64,000 nucleotides of DNA. Origin: Heterobilharzia americana. Its lineage: Eukaryota; Platyhelminthes; Trematoda; Strigeidida; Schistosomatidae. Location of the stretch: contig OX104127.1 in assembly GCA_944470555.2 (NCBI GenBank), positions 32,937,661 to 33,001,660 of the forward strand. Direction: 5' to 3'. Below are positions 1 to 11,720 of this stretch, piece after piece (positions within the stretch are counted from its first letter, which is position 1; each line of letters begins with the position of its first letter). The position numbers were made by a program, and so were the translations under genes. Under the pieces are notes generated by a model, which made no database searches, was not told where the DNA came from, and saw only the letters and a program-made list of their open reading frames with translations.

Positions 1-345
1 ATGTGCTAAGTAAGTGCCTAATGTACTCGAATTTCTGCCCAAGGCGTTCGGAAAGCTCTGTATTCTTTTAGGGTCTACACTCAACAGGACCAGATGGCCT
101 GAATACTCCGAGTCAACTAGCTATCTTCCTAGGAGTAAGTCAGTACCTGAAAAATTAGCTATACCTGGAGTTACTTCCATTAGCACGTCAATGAAGTAGT
201 TTAAAAAGAACGGTGGTAGTGAACAACCCTGGCGAACACCACTGCTTTTCGTTAATTTAAACGAAAACTCTCCATGAACCCTAACATCAGTTGCCTAATT
301 CTGAGTCCAGGACTTGCTATATATTTCTTTCAGAGTCAAACGCTG
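1..345 (-). pseudogene. RTE-like reverse transcriptase fragment, cut by window edge
   Basis: Read on the minus strand, this stretch encodes the palm region of a non-LTR reverse transcriptase. The box SSGVRQGCSLPPFFLNYFID (usual form GVRQGCPLSPFLFN) is clear and is followed by a segment resembling FSGTDLLLGR. The catalytic YADD box that should follow reads EYSGHL, so both aspartates are lost, and there are in-frame stops. It resembles the family of the 20330-23760 element. The window edge truncates the C-terminal side. A dead copy is certain; the exact family is inferred. Confidence 0.7.
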
Positions 346-604
346 CTCAGTAGACCCGAATGCAACCCTTAAGCCAAAAAATGTAATACCTGTGTACCTG
401 TATAACTGTTTCAAATTTTATGGACGCACCCTCATCTGGCTGTGAAACCCGCTTAGTCTTCTAAAGTTTGTTGTTCTTGAGGTGTGGTAAGACGTCGTAT
501 AACTACGGACTGTAGGATCTTGGAGGTGAATTTACTCAATATAACTCCTTTGCATCACAGAAATACTAAAAACAGCAGGTTACGGTTATGTGGTAATGAA
601 AGAT
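346..604. other. Unassigned AT-rich stretch
   Basis: This may be the upstream, more decayed part of the RT fragment on its left. No motif could be recognised. Confidence 0.4.
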
Positions 605-801
605 CTAGGGTTTGTAATCTGAATGATTATTAAAAGATTCATCCAATAAGGATTTCAGAACAAACTTTCCAGTAGGTACTACTACTGGTTTACAAAACCA
701 AACAAGCCCCAGTTTTTGGTAAAACGGTTCTTCGATTCCAATGTATTTGGGTGAAATTCCTCTTAATTTATAATGTAGGTTTTTTATGAAACTGATAAAC
801 A
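605..801 (-). CDS. Possible terminal exon or unrecognised ORF
   Basis: A 64-codon minus-strand reading frame ends in TAG at 605-607. It starts right after a good acceptor-like sequence (pyrimidine-containing stretch ending TCCTCAG at 802-807). The predicted peptide is of ordinary composition (segments YIGIEEPFYQKLGLVWFCKP and VVVPTGKFVLKSLLDE) and looks coding rather than random. I do not recognise a family. No polyadenylation signal is obvious after the stop. Its incoming phase (one base from the previous exon) does not match the outgoing phase of the 2069-2201 exon, so a direct join is not supported. It could also be a scrap of a transposon protein. Confidence 0.25.
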
Positions 802-924
802 CTGAGGATAATCTGAATCCATCATACCAATCTTTATTTAACCTTCCTAATAATAATTGTTTCTGAAAATCTTTTTAGACTTTTATTGATTCTTGTGATT
901 TCCAGTTGGTATAATGAGTTGAAT
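802..924. other. Unassigned spacer
   Basis: AT-rich sequence; nothing recognised. Confidence 0.4.
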
Positions 925-985
925 TACTTGACTTTCGTTAGCAAATGGGCTCCTATGCGAATGTCTCGATGCTGTTTGATTATTT
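925..985 (+). repeat. 5' fragment of the tRNA-headed inverted-arm repeat (family 1)
   Basis: The stretch with GCAAATGGGCTCCTATGCGA and GATGCTG matches the beginning of the repeats at 2930-3332 and 5090-5366. The rest of the unit is absent. Recognised by eye from the shared segment only. Confidence 0.5.
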
Positions 986-2068
986 CGCACTTTATGAATC
1001 TGATTTCAATAAACGTCTGTTGTGAACCTCGATATACTTTGTAATGGCAAGGCAAGTGTTTACTAGATCTTTTTATATACTATAATAAGGGTGCGCTCAG
1101 TTAGTTTTGAAAAACGTTTTAGATTGCTTGTGGAACATACAAACAAGATAGGTTCATCTATCATATTTAATGGAAGCTCAATTTCATTTTAGTAATATCA
1201 GGAATCAGCATGACAAATTTTAAAAAAAGCGCGCGAAAACAAGCGTAAATATATTGAAACAATTCACTGTGGATTTTGTTGAAAGACTAAAACTTAGTGT
1301 CGTGAAATGCAATCCACTTGACATAAGCAGAAACATCAAAAATTGAAGTAGAACAGTTGTGGGTTAAATACTTATTGGAGAACAAGAACAGTTGGAAATC
1401 ACTTATACTGGTCATTAGGACTGCTCCACTGTGGATTTTGTTCAACTGAAGTAATATCCAAACAGCTGTATTTGTCGGTTTCAATTTAGGCCTTTTATGG
1501 TTTCATAATTTATTAGAAATACTGAAAAACTTAATCGAAATTACTAAAGAAGAAAACTGATCAAGAGAGCTGAATGAGATATTTTTAGTATCGAAACTGA
1601 TAGCATCTCACTATAGCTTTTTCGCTCTTGTTATAATCCAGTCAACGCAACCCTGACTTTAAATCTGCTTACACTTTGTTCAGCTACATTGGCATACCTA
1701 AATAATGATATAAGATAGGGTCAAATAGCCTAATTTCTTTTGATTTACTGATCATAAAGATATAAAATTCACACTGAAGAAATTGTTATACTGTGGGTTA
1801 TGAAGGCTGGCTACAATGAATTATATGGAGTGACTTTAAAGGCCACCCCAGCAACTGCTGAGATAACCAGTTTTGTTTCTCATTTCTATGAGAAACTTCC
1901 TATCTAGTCGAAATCCTGAAGCCTGATTAGTTATTTTAGCAATCGCTAGAGTGGTCTTTTAAAGTTACTCAATGCACGTCCGACATAAAAATGCAACAGC
2001 TTAAATCAAAAGATATGTTTTAATTCACGTATTTATCGGGGAAATGGACGGGATTAATTTACACTTAC
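986..2068. other. Non-coding stretch, probably intron
   Basis: AT-rich with many stops in all frames. A 65-codon open frame at 1287-1484 (minus) has no supporting signal. If the 2069-2201 exon is real, this is the intron downstream of it. Confidence 0.4.
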
Positions 2069-2201
2069 CGGACACTCAGATGGTTAGTGTATTGGCTACG
2101 TTTGAAAATTCCAGAGTTATTTACACTTGACTGCTTATACTGAGAACCCAAACTCTCAAAGATAGCTACAAGATCAGCGGTACTGTAGGGTTTTGGACAA
2201 T
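2069..2201 (-). CDS. Candidate internal exon of a split host gene
   Basis: This minus-strand exon has textbook borders. The intron before it ends in a pyrimidine tract, CATCTTTTCTTTTACAG, and the exon is followed by the donor GTAAGT (2063-2068). Only one of the three frames is open across all 133 nt. It encodes a hydrophilic segment beginning DCPKPYSTADLVAIFESLGS and ending QYTNHLSVR. One base is needed from the previous exon and two are left over at the end. I cannot name the protein. It shares no similarity with the surrounding retroelements and its base composition is less AT-rich than the flanks. It may belong to the same minus-strand gene as the exons at 17.9, 19.6 and 25.8 kb, but phases show it does not follow any of them directly. 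Confidence 0.5.
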
Positions 2202-2929
2202 CTGTAAAAGAAAAGATGGTTTAGAGCACAGTGTTTTTAGAATTTAGTGATTTTCTTAGTTGGTAAATCGTGAGATTTTATTTAGGTGAATTTCTATAGA
2301 AAGTCATAATCTTTTGACTTAAATAACTGTATTACTTACTTATCATAGCAAGTTGCATTTACCATCATTTATTTTCTTCCCATCGGTGTTGTCGTTCGTC
2401 AAGGTAACTTAAGTGATTCCATAGTTCCTTATTGGAAGACGTCATAGATACTAATCCATGAAGTCTGAAATTCTTATGTGAAAAACTTCCTTGGCTTTAA
2501 TATTTATGTCTTTTGTAACTTTTGGTAAGCGGTCATGCTCATGTGCGAGATGAACTAGAACGAAGTCACTACAGAGGTAAAAAATAGCTAAGAATTCATG
2601 GAAGGAACTCACATATCACCGATTCATTTAGTGGAGAGACATTGAAATAATTCTGATAACTTCTTTTGTTCAGCTTTGAAGAAGAACAGAAGCGAATATG
2701 GCTTTATGCGGATTGGTATATATGAAAAAGCGCCTGTGATCTTACTCTTCAGATGATAGATAGCTATCACCAAACAACTATGATGGATAGGGAACATAAA
2801 CCACAGATGTTGGAATAATTGATAGGTCGCTGATTGACTCCTAGCATCTAACGCAGAAACACCGCACTGTGATGTCAGTTCACTTATTGTGGCAATAACT
2901 GTAATTTCCCTTTACTATACATGGCCGAA
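2202..2929. other. Intron-like stretch
   Basis: The bases next to 2202 are the acceptor tract of the 2069-2201 exon. Beyond that I see nothing coding. Confidence 0.4.
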
Positions 2930-3332
2930 TTGTTCTACTTCTGTTGGCAGATGGGCTCCTATACAGATGCCCTGATGCTGCCAGATATTCATGATATTAT
3001 ATTGATCTTGGTGATCAGCAGATGAACCCAGGACGCACGTTTCACCTTATTTGGGTGATGTTATTCCCACTGTGGCTCGAACTTACTACCTTTCACTTAG
3101 GGTAAGTATCATTACCACAACTGATACCCGTTGTAAAAGAGGTAGCTGCCATGCTTCAGTGGCTCATTGAATAACGCTCTAGCATTTGAAGTAAAAGGTA
3201 GTGGATTCGACCCCCAGTGGAAACAACATCCCTCACTTGGGTGCAAGTACATCCAGTCGACGAGCCCTAAGTAGGATGAAACGTGCGTGTCGAATTCCTT
3301 TGTTAGTTACCAAGATCGATATAACATGACTT
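2930..3332 (+). repeat. Interspersed repeat, family 1: tRNA-like head inside inverted arms
   Basis: Two imperfect inverted arms flank the unit: 2990-3046 (TTGATCTTGGTGATCA and GGACGCACGTTTCACC) and 3273-3329 (GGATGAAACGTGCGTG and ACCAAGATCGATATAACATG, the reverse complement). Between them lies a tRNA-like RNA polymerase III promoter: an A-box-like GTGGCTCATTGAATAACGCT at 3159-3178 and a B-box-like GGATTCGACCC at 3203-3213, spaced as in a tRNA. A related copy lies at 5090-5366 and a 5' scrap at 925-985, so the unit is dispersed. It could be a SINE or a MITE that captured a tRNA-derived core. No protein is encoded. Confidence 0.65.
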
Positions 3333-5089
3333 CACTTAGTAGTGACTATGTTGCAAATTTAATCTACTGACTTCGATTATTGCTAAGCACCAAAGATTCC
3401 TAAGATATTTCGGTTGTCTACTAGTGGTCAAATCGTTCAAATAACTCAGTCCCACAGTAGGTCAGTCATGACCTGAATAGCTTTATGGTTAAGTCTGTTA
3501 ATTCAGCAGTGACGGACATAGTCTCTGATCACGGACGGTACACCAGTTTCTTGATGGTTATGGAAACATCTCGCTGATGTATGCCGACAAGCAAAAAACC
3601 TAGGTTTATCTATACCTGCCAATATCTGACATAGCTAGGTAGCATATTCCTTGATAAGCTACATGCAATAATGTAAAAGGTAGCTGACTGTCAAAACATA
3701 GCCCTTAAGAATGGTTGCAGATAAGATTTAATATTGTACCTGAAAAAGATAACTGCACACCAACTTCGTTAAGCATATATTCATGTCTATTATTTCTGGA
3801 GAACTGGAGCTGAAAAACAGTGTTCAGTATTATGGTGTAACACAAAGTTAATCGTGAAACTTTTCAGATCCTGCACAATTTATACCTTCCAGTGATTCAA
3901 ATATTTTAAACCAATATACGAAACACTACAGAAAGAATAAACTTTGCAAATTGTAGCTGACTATGAATGCAGAGGAATTTAGAATAGACATCTGGATGAT
4001 GTTTCTGATAGTAAAAGAACTCGATTTTTACCGGTTGTTTACCTTACCATCTCTGATGCTTTTTTGAAAAATTACTTCAGTCAAGATATGTACTACTTAT
4101 CAGTTATTCATTTCAATTGTACACAAAATATCAGTACAATAAATCATCTCCGGAAGCATTTATATGTTTACCATGAGTAAAATAAAAAGAGGCTTAACAT
4201 GCGTTACAAAAACTACAAGTTCAGTTTTCATAGAAAAATTAAAATTCTTCCTAAAAATTCATTGTTGTTTTTTTAAATTACCTCCTTTAAAGTGACCGAA
4301 AGCCTTGGTCAAATTTCTTTCTATCACAGTGAAATAGCTGCTGATTATAATTTCATATCATAATTCATATTTACATACAGAAATGCACTTTAAGGGAAAA
4401 CCGAAAAGCAATCTCCATATAGACTTTTCACTCTATTTACTGCTTAATAAAGTGAGTCATAAAAAGATTCAATTATAATTACATGGTAATGAAACTTAGA
4501 AAAACATTTTTTTCCTCTTTATGTACATGATGATATTGCATATGATTTTAAAATATTACTACTCGTAAGTAGCGTAAAGTCGTCGCTAATAACCCTATTT
4601 TCAAAAATCATTCTCATGAGTTAAGCTGAACAATAGAGAGGTTATTTCCACTTTCTTCCGACATTTCTAATTATTCAATTGACTCCAGTGATTAAAAAAC
4701 GTCTAAACTTTGAGCGAAAGTCATTCATTTCTTTTTCAAGTAATTTGAAACCACAGTTTAAACGTGACTGAAAGCGGTTACATTTGATGGAAGTTTTCAG
4801 TACATATGATTCTCCCTAAGCAAGTAGTGATCTTTAGAAATTCATTGTAGGCAGATTATTAATATAGCAGCAATTAAAACCCCATTAAGTTTATTTTGAA
4901 GATTCCTTTTGTAATTCTACATCCCACTCCACAACACAGATGGTTATGAAATCGAAACCAGTCGGAACAACAACCATCTTCTCAGAAACTCTACATGTCA
5001 AGGTTAACTGAAAAAAAGTGTTTAACTATAAGCTTGATGTTACTGTTTACTAATAAATATAATTTACGGTCGCTGTACTCCGTCAAAAT
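3333..5089. other. Non-coding AT-rich stretch
   Basis: No open frame of note, no splice-bordered exon and no recognised repeat. Probably intronic or intergenic. Confidence 0.45.
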
Positions 5090-5366
5090 GCTCGACCTTT
5101 CTTGGCAGATGGGCTTCTATGCAGATACCTCTATACTGCTTGAATAGACAGTGTGCATACCAAGCGAGCAGAAAACGGATACCCGTTGTATAAGAGGTAT
5201 CTCTCCTGCCCTATTGACCTGGTAGATAACGCTTTGGCGATTAAAGGCACAGGTACTGGGTTCGGGTGTCGATAAAGATAACAGTACTCACTGCGGTGCA
5301 GGTACATCCATCTGATGGGCTTCCAGCAGGATGAAACGCATGTCCTGAACTCTACTGATAGCCACT
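5090..5366 (+). repeat. Second copy of family 1 repeat
   Basis: It shares with 2930-3332 the opening GGCAGATGGGCT, the segment ACCCGTTGTA with the following AAGAGGTA, the A-box-like region TAGATAACGCTTTGGCG (about 5223-5239), the B-box-like GGGTTCGGGTG (5258-5268) and the end GGATGAAACGCATGTCC. The left inverted arm is largely lost, so this copy is more eroded. Confidence 0.6.
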
Positions 5367-5474
5367 AAGTAAACCATAAACTTGATATTTCAACAAAATA
5401 ACGGAAAAGACTTTATTACTATGAGTTTTCCAATAGTATAAGTTTTACAAGTCCTGCTAAGGAAACAAGTATTT

Positions 5475-5681
5475 CTAAGTATGAGGTAAGCTTTCAATGA
5501 ATCCAGATACTTGAGCAACATGCTGATGAAACAAAAATAAATTTCTTATAACCTCTTCTGGGAGTGGATAAAATTTTAAAAGTACACACTGAATTATACT
5601 ATTTACCAGCCCCTCTATAACGTTGTTCTGACTAGTAAATTTCTTCTTCTCACAATAAACTTTGAGTTTATTTGAAATCAA
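5475..5681 (-). CDS. Weak coding candidate
   Basis: A 68-codon minus-strand open frame with a protein-like stretch (LVNSIIQCVLLKFYPLPEE, then VIRNLFLFHQHVAQVSGFIE). An acceptor-like AG follows a pyrimidine-rich piece near its start, but no good donor is seen before the TAG at its end. The family is not recognised. It could be a terminal exon or chance. Confidence 0.15.
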   Translation of the reverse strand: MISNKLKVYCEKKKFTSQNNVIEGLVNSIIQCVLLKFYPLPEEVIRNLFLFHQHVAQVSGFIESLPHT

Positions 5682-8620
5682 TGAGAAAATAAAGAAGTTT
5701 CGGGTTTCCCCATTAACCTACATTCTTCCCAAGTCTAAAATGTTTTTCTTTTTTATGTAAAATGAACAATTTATGTTTTGTTTAACATCTGTAGAATTTC
5801 TGTTCAAGACAATTAGAGGTTCTAAGATTTTACTGTTTTTAGGTAATTTACTGACTAAATTATTCTTTTAGCATACTTATATATACTGGTCATTCCAGTG
5901 TGACTTGACATTAAATTAAAGCCAACTTAAATATTATCAAACATGATTTTGATGTAGTCATGCAAGCTCTTAGTTCAGTCGACAGTCAGATAAATGAAAG
6001 TAATGTAATAATGAGTATTAACTATTCAGTGTTTATGAACAAACCGGAAGTCTTGGTGGGCATATAGAAACAATGACATGTACCTAAACCTAAACAGAGG
6101 TAGATTATCTGAAAAATGATGTACTGAAAATCGTTTAGCTATATTTGAACAAACGAATATTCGTAGATTTCTGTATGATGAAGTACTTTCATACAGTTGG
6201 TCGAATGTCTTGACGATAGCGTATATCGTCTTAATTAACCACTGATATTTGTCTCGATAAAGCAAGCCGTAACTAGGTTAGAAAGCAGTTTCTATATCAA
6301 ACGACAGATTTATTCTTTACTTTTCCCTGTGTGCATGAAGTAACGTAACACATTTTTAAATATACTGTTTTCTTGCTTATTAAATCTAAGATGTGAAAAA
6401 CAACTTTTGTAGAATATGTGAGAGTTTAGACTCAAAAATTACGCCTGTTTTTCGTTTTTTTTTGCTAATTTTATTTTATATGACGTATGCAGCTTGTTAA
6501 ATATCGTAAGTAGCCTAGTTCTACGTGTATAGCTTCTCCTTTGTTTCATAGAAAATTCAGATAGGTCAAGCATTCCGCAATTGCTAAATTAATACTCAGA
6601 ACTTCACCACTTTCTTATCATTCATAACTTAAGCAGTAGACCTAGTTATTCAAAAATCTAAAGGAAATAGAGTTGTGTCATCAAGAATCTAAGCTTATTC
6701 GTCACCAATAAGGCTATACTTGTCCATCTGTTTAATTGTGTACGATGCTCTGTAACATTTGGCTAAGTTTCAAGCATTTAATTCATCTTTACCTTCTCAA
6801 GATTTATACATTGAAGGGTTATAGCTGTCTTGTGATAAAAGCAGATTATTATTATATGGTTAATAAAAAATAACATAAACATTCATTACCCGTTCGGTTA
6901 TTCTTTTCCGACCATCTATATAGATTGGAAATAAAAAACAAGAAAAAAGTACAATTATTAGAAACTGTACATTAAAAGACATGATATTTCAATTTATCTC
7001 TTTTTATTTGTAGTGTTATGTTTTCATTGAAATTGTCAAATAGTAGAATAAAGTTATTTGAAAAACATGTATGCGTTTATTCTAAAATTCATTAGTAATC
7101 TGTCAATGTTTGGTAAGTCAAAGGAATTACGCAATCAAATGGCATTTCGCCAGTCGATAACATAATTGTTTGTTATCAGTTTGATTATGACTATCAATAT
7201 TACTCTATTTTCTAGTAAAGAATTCGATTACACGGACTTTTGTTTTTGATTACGGCTGTGAAGTGCATACTTTCTTTCATGGTATTGGAGAGTTACACAA
7301 GGATTGAAGGTGTACTGGATTATTTATACATGCATATTAGATTGTGTATTGTACTATGTTTGAAAATTCACCACAGTACCTACGACCTCCAACCACGGGT
7401 TTCTGTTGTCGCATTGTTTGTAACTGGGAAATCTACGTTTCCTTAAATGGCTCAGACCAGCCGTAAAAACCCTTATGGACTGATACTATATTTTAATCTG
7501 ATTGCTTTTAAACTTTTTTCAACCTGGACGTACATCATCTAACAATGTGTGATGGGGTAGATGGTGACTAAGTGAGCGTAAAACATGTCCTAGCCAAGTT
7601 AACCAGTGGAAGTTCACAAACTCTCCGGTTACCTCCGACAAGAAGCTGAATACTTAAATAACTTCGACTCCATTTCATGAAATTTCTGAAAGCAACTATC
7701 TAAATATTATTCAGCTGTTTTAATACTATGGTGACAAATACTAATAAAAGCTTATTCCTGAAGAAGAAAGCTGATTAGAATACGTTGGCTAACATGGGTC
7801 TCACTATGTGAGTCGGTTGACCAAAAACAGATGCCATCGAGCTAAATAATTTTAATTACTACATTAGCCATAACTTGTCCAGTAGAGGCCTACATACTGA
7901 TTCTAAGAGCAATACTCACGATGACTTTGGAACTTCGGTTGTACATCAATAATTAAGCACAGTTACACCGAATACACCATTTCATAAAGTGAATATACCG
8001 CATAACAATTTATGCTCAATTCTGCTATATACTTTATTACTTGTTCGTTTGACTGTTAGAACTACTTACTTACAAATACTCTGTCAGTATATGGGTTTCG
8101 GAAATGCTCCTACACAGCTGTGTCACTTAGAACAATAAATTTTCTTTTTTACTGTAGGGCTACAATACAAGGTCAATGTCTGATAAGTTGTATTCATTTT
8201 TGAGTGACTTGTTTAAATGAATCAATATCATTAACGCTTCATTCATATATTATTGACTACACTGATAAATGCTTCTGATCAGTATATAGGACTAGACAAC
8301 AGGAAGTTGACTACATTACAGGGATTGATTACAGTACCTAATGCATTCTTACATGAGGTTAGGCGTTGCCCAAATAGATCCTTGATAATGTCTTTGACCG
8401 CAACACTGGTAGGTGCGCGTTAGAATGCTAAAGAAGAAATCACTTCCCTCAGGATTTCAGATACACCTTTCTGACGAGTTCCAACAGGTACAAAACTTGG
8501 ATCCTGAGCTTCCTTATCCAATTCACAATTCTGAAACTATCTCATTTATAAGCAGCGGGTTTTAGTTTACCTAGGTATTCGTGTAGAACATTATCTAACA
8601 TAAAGCTGACCGAATCCATT
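5682..8620. other. Non-coding AT-rich stretch
   Basis: Short open frames (6026-6265 minus, 7240-7446 plus) carry no motif and no splice support. Runs of A and T are frequent. Nothing else was recognised. Confidence 0.4.
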
Positions 8621-8623
8621 AGG

Positions 8624-8644
8624 GTATTATTATTATTTATTATT
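8624..8644 (-). repeat. ATT/TAA-rich 3' tail of the RTE element
   Basis: A run of TATT/ATT units immediately follows the decayed C-terminal coding part, as expected for the simple-repeat tail left by RTE target-primed insertion. Confidence 0.5.
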
Positions 8645-9305
8645 TGTCTCTTGCTTTCCTAGTGAAATATAAGGCTTCAGCAGAACGTCTCCATTTCACT
8701 CTCTTCTCTGCAGTCTTTTCAACTTGCCTTCACCACTGCCCATAACCTTTCATTTCTTCCTCACATGATCTCCTCCATTTCACCCTCACCTCCGACACCC
8801 AACTCGTCGTTTACCCTTTGCATTACACTCGAGGGCCTGGCTTAGTGCATGATGTCCCCAAACCGTCCTCTCAGTGTATGTACAATCCAATACATCTTCA
8901 CTTTCTTCTGCACGATTGTTGGGCGATATGTTCTTGGTTGGTTCGTTGCGGAGCCAGCCAGAAATCCTCCCTGCTTATTCTCATTATTCTGGCCATCTGA
9001 TCTCCATCTTCAGTGTCAGTATTGAGTGGGCGTCGGCAGCAGCTGTTGATGAGTGTCTGAAGTTTGTTCGAAATGCTTTGCGTAACTCGCCAAGTCTCCC
9101 AACCATCACATAGAAGCGCTGACTTACTTGACTGAATTAGTGTTTAGAATCCGGATCTTGTTCAAGCTTCATGCTGAGTGCCGTGCAATGCAGTAGATCT
9201 GCACACTGATTTCAGATTGATGAGGGCCAGTCTTGCTGTTTTTCCGATCCTGACACTGAGGTCGTCATCTGTGCCGCGACCGCCCGCGGTTGAAACGATG
9301 CTGCC

Positions 9306-9381
9306 TGGGTAGGTAAGTAGGTATGTGTGTAGGTAGGTAGGTAGGTAGGTAGGTGTGTAGGTAGATAGGTAGGTAGGTAGA
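9306..9381. repeat. (GGTA)n microsatellite inside the RTE reverse transcriptase
   Basis: A tract of GGTA units with GTGT interruptions lies exactly where RTE proteins have the conserved FxYLGS segment. On the minus strand it is translated as repeated LPTY. The flanking coding (KEVVSFLYL before, a decayed LGS segment after) remains recognisable, so the tract expanded from the codons for YLGS. Confidence 0.85.
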
Positions 9382-9499
9382 GGAAAGAGACGACTTCCTT
9401 AAGAGTTCTCTCGTTGATGGTGATTGGTGCTTGTTGTTGATGTTGTTGTTGGTTGGGTATTTTCATCACCTCTGTCCTCTCCTCGTTCACCTGAAGCAG

Positions 9500-10795
9500 G
9501 CCCTTTCTTCGCTGCCTCGTCCCTTCTGTCAACTTGTTACTTTTCGTCTGTAGATCTTCGAGTTTGTGTGACAACACAGTAGACATAAATCATCATCGGT
9601 GGCGAAATCCAAATCTTCTTCTGGGGTATTTCCATCGGTCCAGCCAGCATATGCCCATCTTCTCGCTCCTCACAGTTGTCTGTTGCATGATCCAGGTCAG
9701 TGCAGTCGACCACAATCAGGAAGATCATAGGTGATAGTAGGTGGCAACCTTGTCTTACTCCTTCCTGTCTTCACTTCAAAGACATCACTGAGCTGAACTT
9801 TCCATTGTGGCATTGGCCATTGGCATGTGGCGTTGTCATATATCAGTTGAATGAGGTCGATAAGTGTTTGTGACACTGAAAGCGTATTGTTGAAGCAGCA
9901 GCTGACAAATTACTTCTCGGTTGACGCTGTCAAAGGCCTTCTCGAAATCGGTGAATTTGAGGTAGAGAGTTGACTGCCATTCTACGCTCTGTTCTATGAT
10001 GATGCGTAGCCTAGCCTTGCAATTTGATGCGCACATAATTCGTTCATCCTGAAGCCAACCAACCTGTTCCGGTCGTATTTTGAATGCAGAGCATCCTTCA
10101 AACTCTCCAGGATGATGTGGCATAATATTCTGCTTGCTTTGGGTGGACGAGAGCATGATTCCTCTCCAGTTCTTGCAGAGAATTAGGTCTCTCTTCTTTG
10201 GGAAATCGACAATGTAGCCCTTCTTCCAATCCATAGGCAGGTACCTTACCTTCCTTCCAAACCTTCTGCAATAGTAGTGTGAGCGTGTCCGTTGTTTTCT
10301 CTGTGTCTATTTTCAGTGATTCGGTGGAATTCCATCTGATCCTGCTGCTTTCTCGAACTTCAGAAACTCATAGCATGGCGTTCAGGACTTCACTTCTGCT
10401 TTTGTAGGACAGCTTGTGTTCACTGATAATTCTATGGCTGGTATGCTGGTGGTATTTCTGGATGAGTTGCAGATGGGGGTGGTGGTGGTCGGTTCAAGAG
10501 TTTTGAAGTGGTCAATCCATCACTTTCCTTGTTTCTCCTCTTTCGTAACTAGCTTTCCTTCACTATCTTTCATTGGTTTCATCTGCGTTGATTTCTTCCC
10601 AGCTAGTAACCTGATTATTTGATTTGATGTTGTCAGGTCTCTCCTACTAGCACTCTCTTCTGCTTCAATTGCAAGTGTGTCGTAGAAGTGTATTTTGTCT
10701 TTGCGCGCACTCTTCTCCACTTCTTCGTCCAGTGTAGTTTTTACATGTTGTGTTGAGTTCCTGTTTGTGTCGTTCATCCCTGCACTGCACTCCAC
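9500..10795 (-). pseudogene. RT domain and linker of the RTE element
   Basis: The linker at 10795-10520 holds EEVEKSARKDKIHFYDTLAI and a segment ending LLAGKKSTQMKPMKDSEG, typical of the region between endonuclease and RT in RTE proteins. The RT fingers and palm follow at 10234-9836. The catalytic FADD box is altered to DLDFATDDDLCLL near 9575: an extra codon separates FA from the aspartates and an additional D is present. Reading continues as LEDLQTKSNKLTEG in another frame. At least three frameshifts are needed to follow the protein. Confidence 0.75.
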
Positions 10796-10999
10796 AACGC
10801 TGATTCATCTTCTGCTTCACCATCTTCCTCACTCCTCCCTCAGCCACCACACCAGCTTCCATGTGTCTGTCGAGATCCATTCCTTCTCTTGTTTCTTCTT
10901 CCTTCCTAACACGGTTATGCAGGTTTCCTTCCACGTCTCTTTCACCCAGTTCCAGTGATCTTCCACACAGGTTTGCTGGGTGATGTTTTCTAATGGCTC

Positions 11000-11720
11000 C
11001 CATTTTGTGCTGATGACTGGCTGACTTGAAGATGTCCTTTGTAGTTTCATCCTTCAGTTCAGTGTCTATTCTGAGTGTTCAACGTCAACTGTGGTCTATC
11101 ACCAACCTTCTTGAAGATTTTCAACTTGATTTTGAAGGCAGGTTCCTTGCACTAGATAGAGAGTGGTGTGAGCCTACATCTCTTCCCCTTCTTCATCTGA
11201 TCTTGTGTCCAGTCGGCTGAGTCCTCACTTCCTCCACATTGAGATGAAGTCGATCTGATTTTTAGTGTGTCCTAGTGTCTGGTGAAATCCATGTCGCTCG
11301 CATTGTGAATATCCTTGTGTTTGTACACACCAACTCCAATCACGAAATCGTTGAATGCGAAGAAATCTGCTAACAGTTGTCCGTTCTCATTCATTTCACC
11401 CAGTGCCTCTTGACCCATGATCAGTTCTCTTCTTGTGTTGTCTGCTCGGAGTTTGACATTCACGTCGCCCATTTAAAATCATGATGTCTCCAACTGGGGT
11501 GGGGTCTTGTCCTGTACTGATTGCAGTTGTCTGTAGAACTCCTCCTTCTTCTCTTCATCTGCATTATTTGTAGGTGCATAGAGTAGCACTGTATGATTGT
11601 GCCTTTCCTTCCTTTTGATGAGTTGAATCTTGCTGTCATGATCCTGATCGTGGAGGAGATTGGTTCCCACTGCAGGAGGGCCTTCAATGCTGTTGAGAAC
11701 AACATGATATCCACTCTAAA
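11000..11720 (-). pseudogene. AP-endonuclease domain of the RTE element
   Basis: On the minus strand, pieces in different frames align in order with an RTE endonuclease: STALKALLQWEPISSTI, then LLYAPTNNADEEKKEEFYRQ, then GDVNVKLRADNTRRELIMGQ, then NQIDFIS close to 11230. The GDxN box is GDVN, so the aspartate and asparagine remain. The domain is split by frameshifts at about 11470 and 11660 and by stops downstream. Confidence 0.75.

Noticed and set aside
6799..6841. Possible short minus-strand exon ending CTTGAGAAG|GTAAAG
   Set aside because: The acceptor is poor and the open stretch too short to be distinguished from chance.
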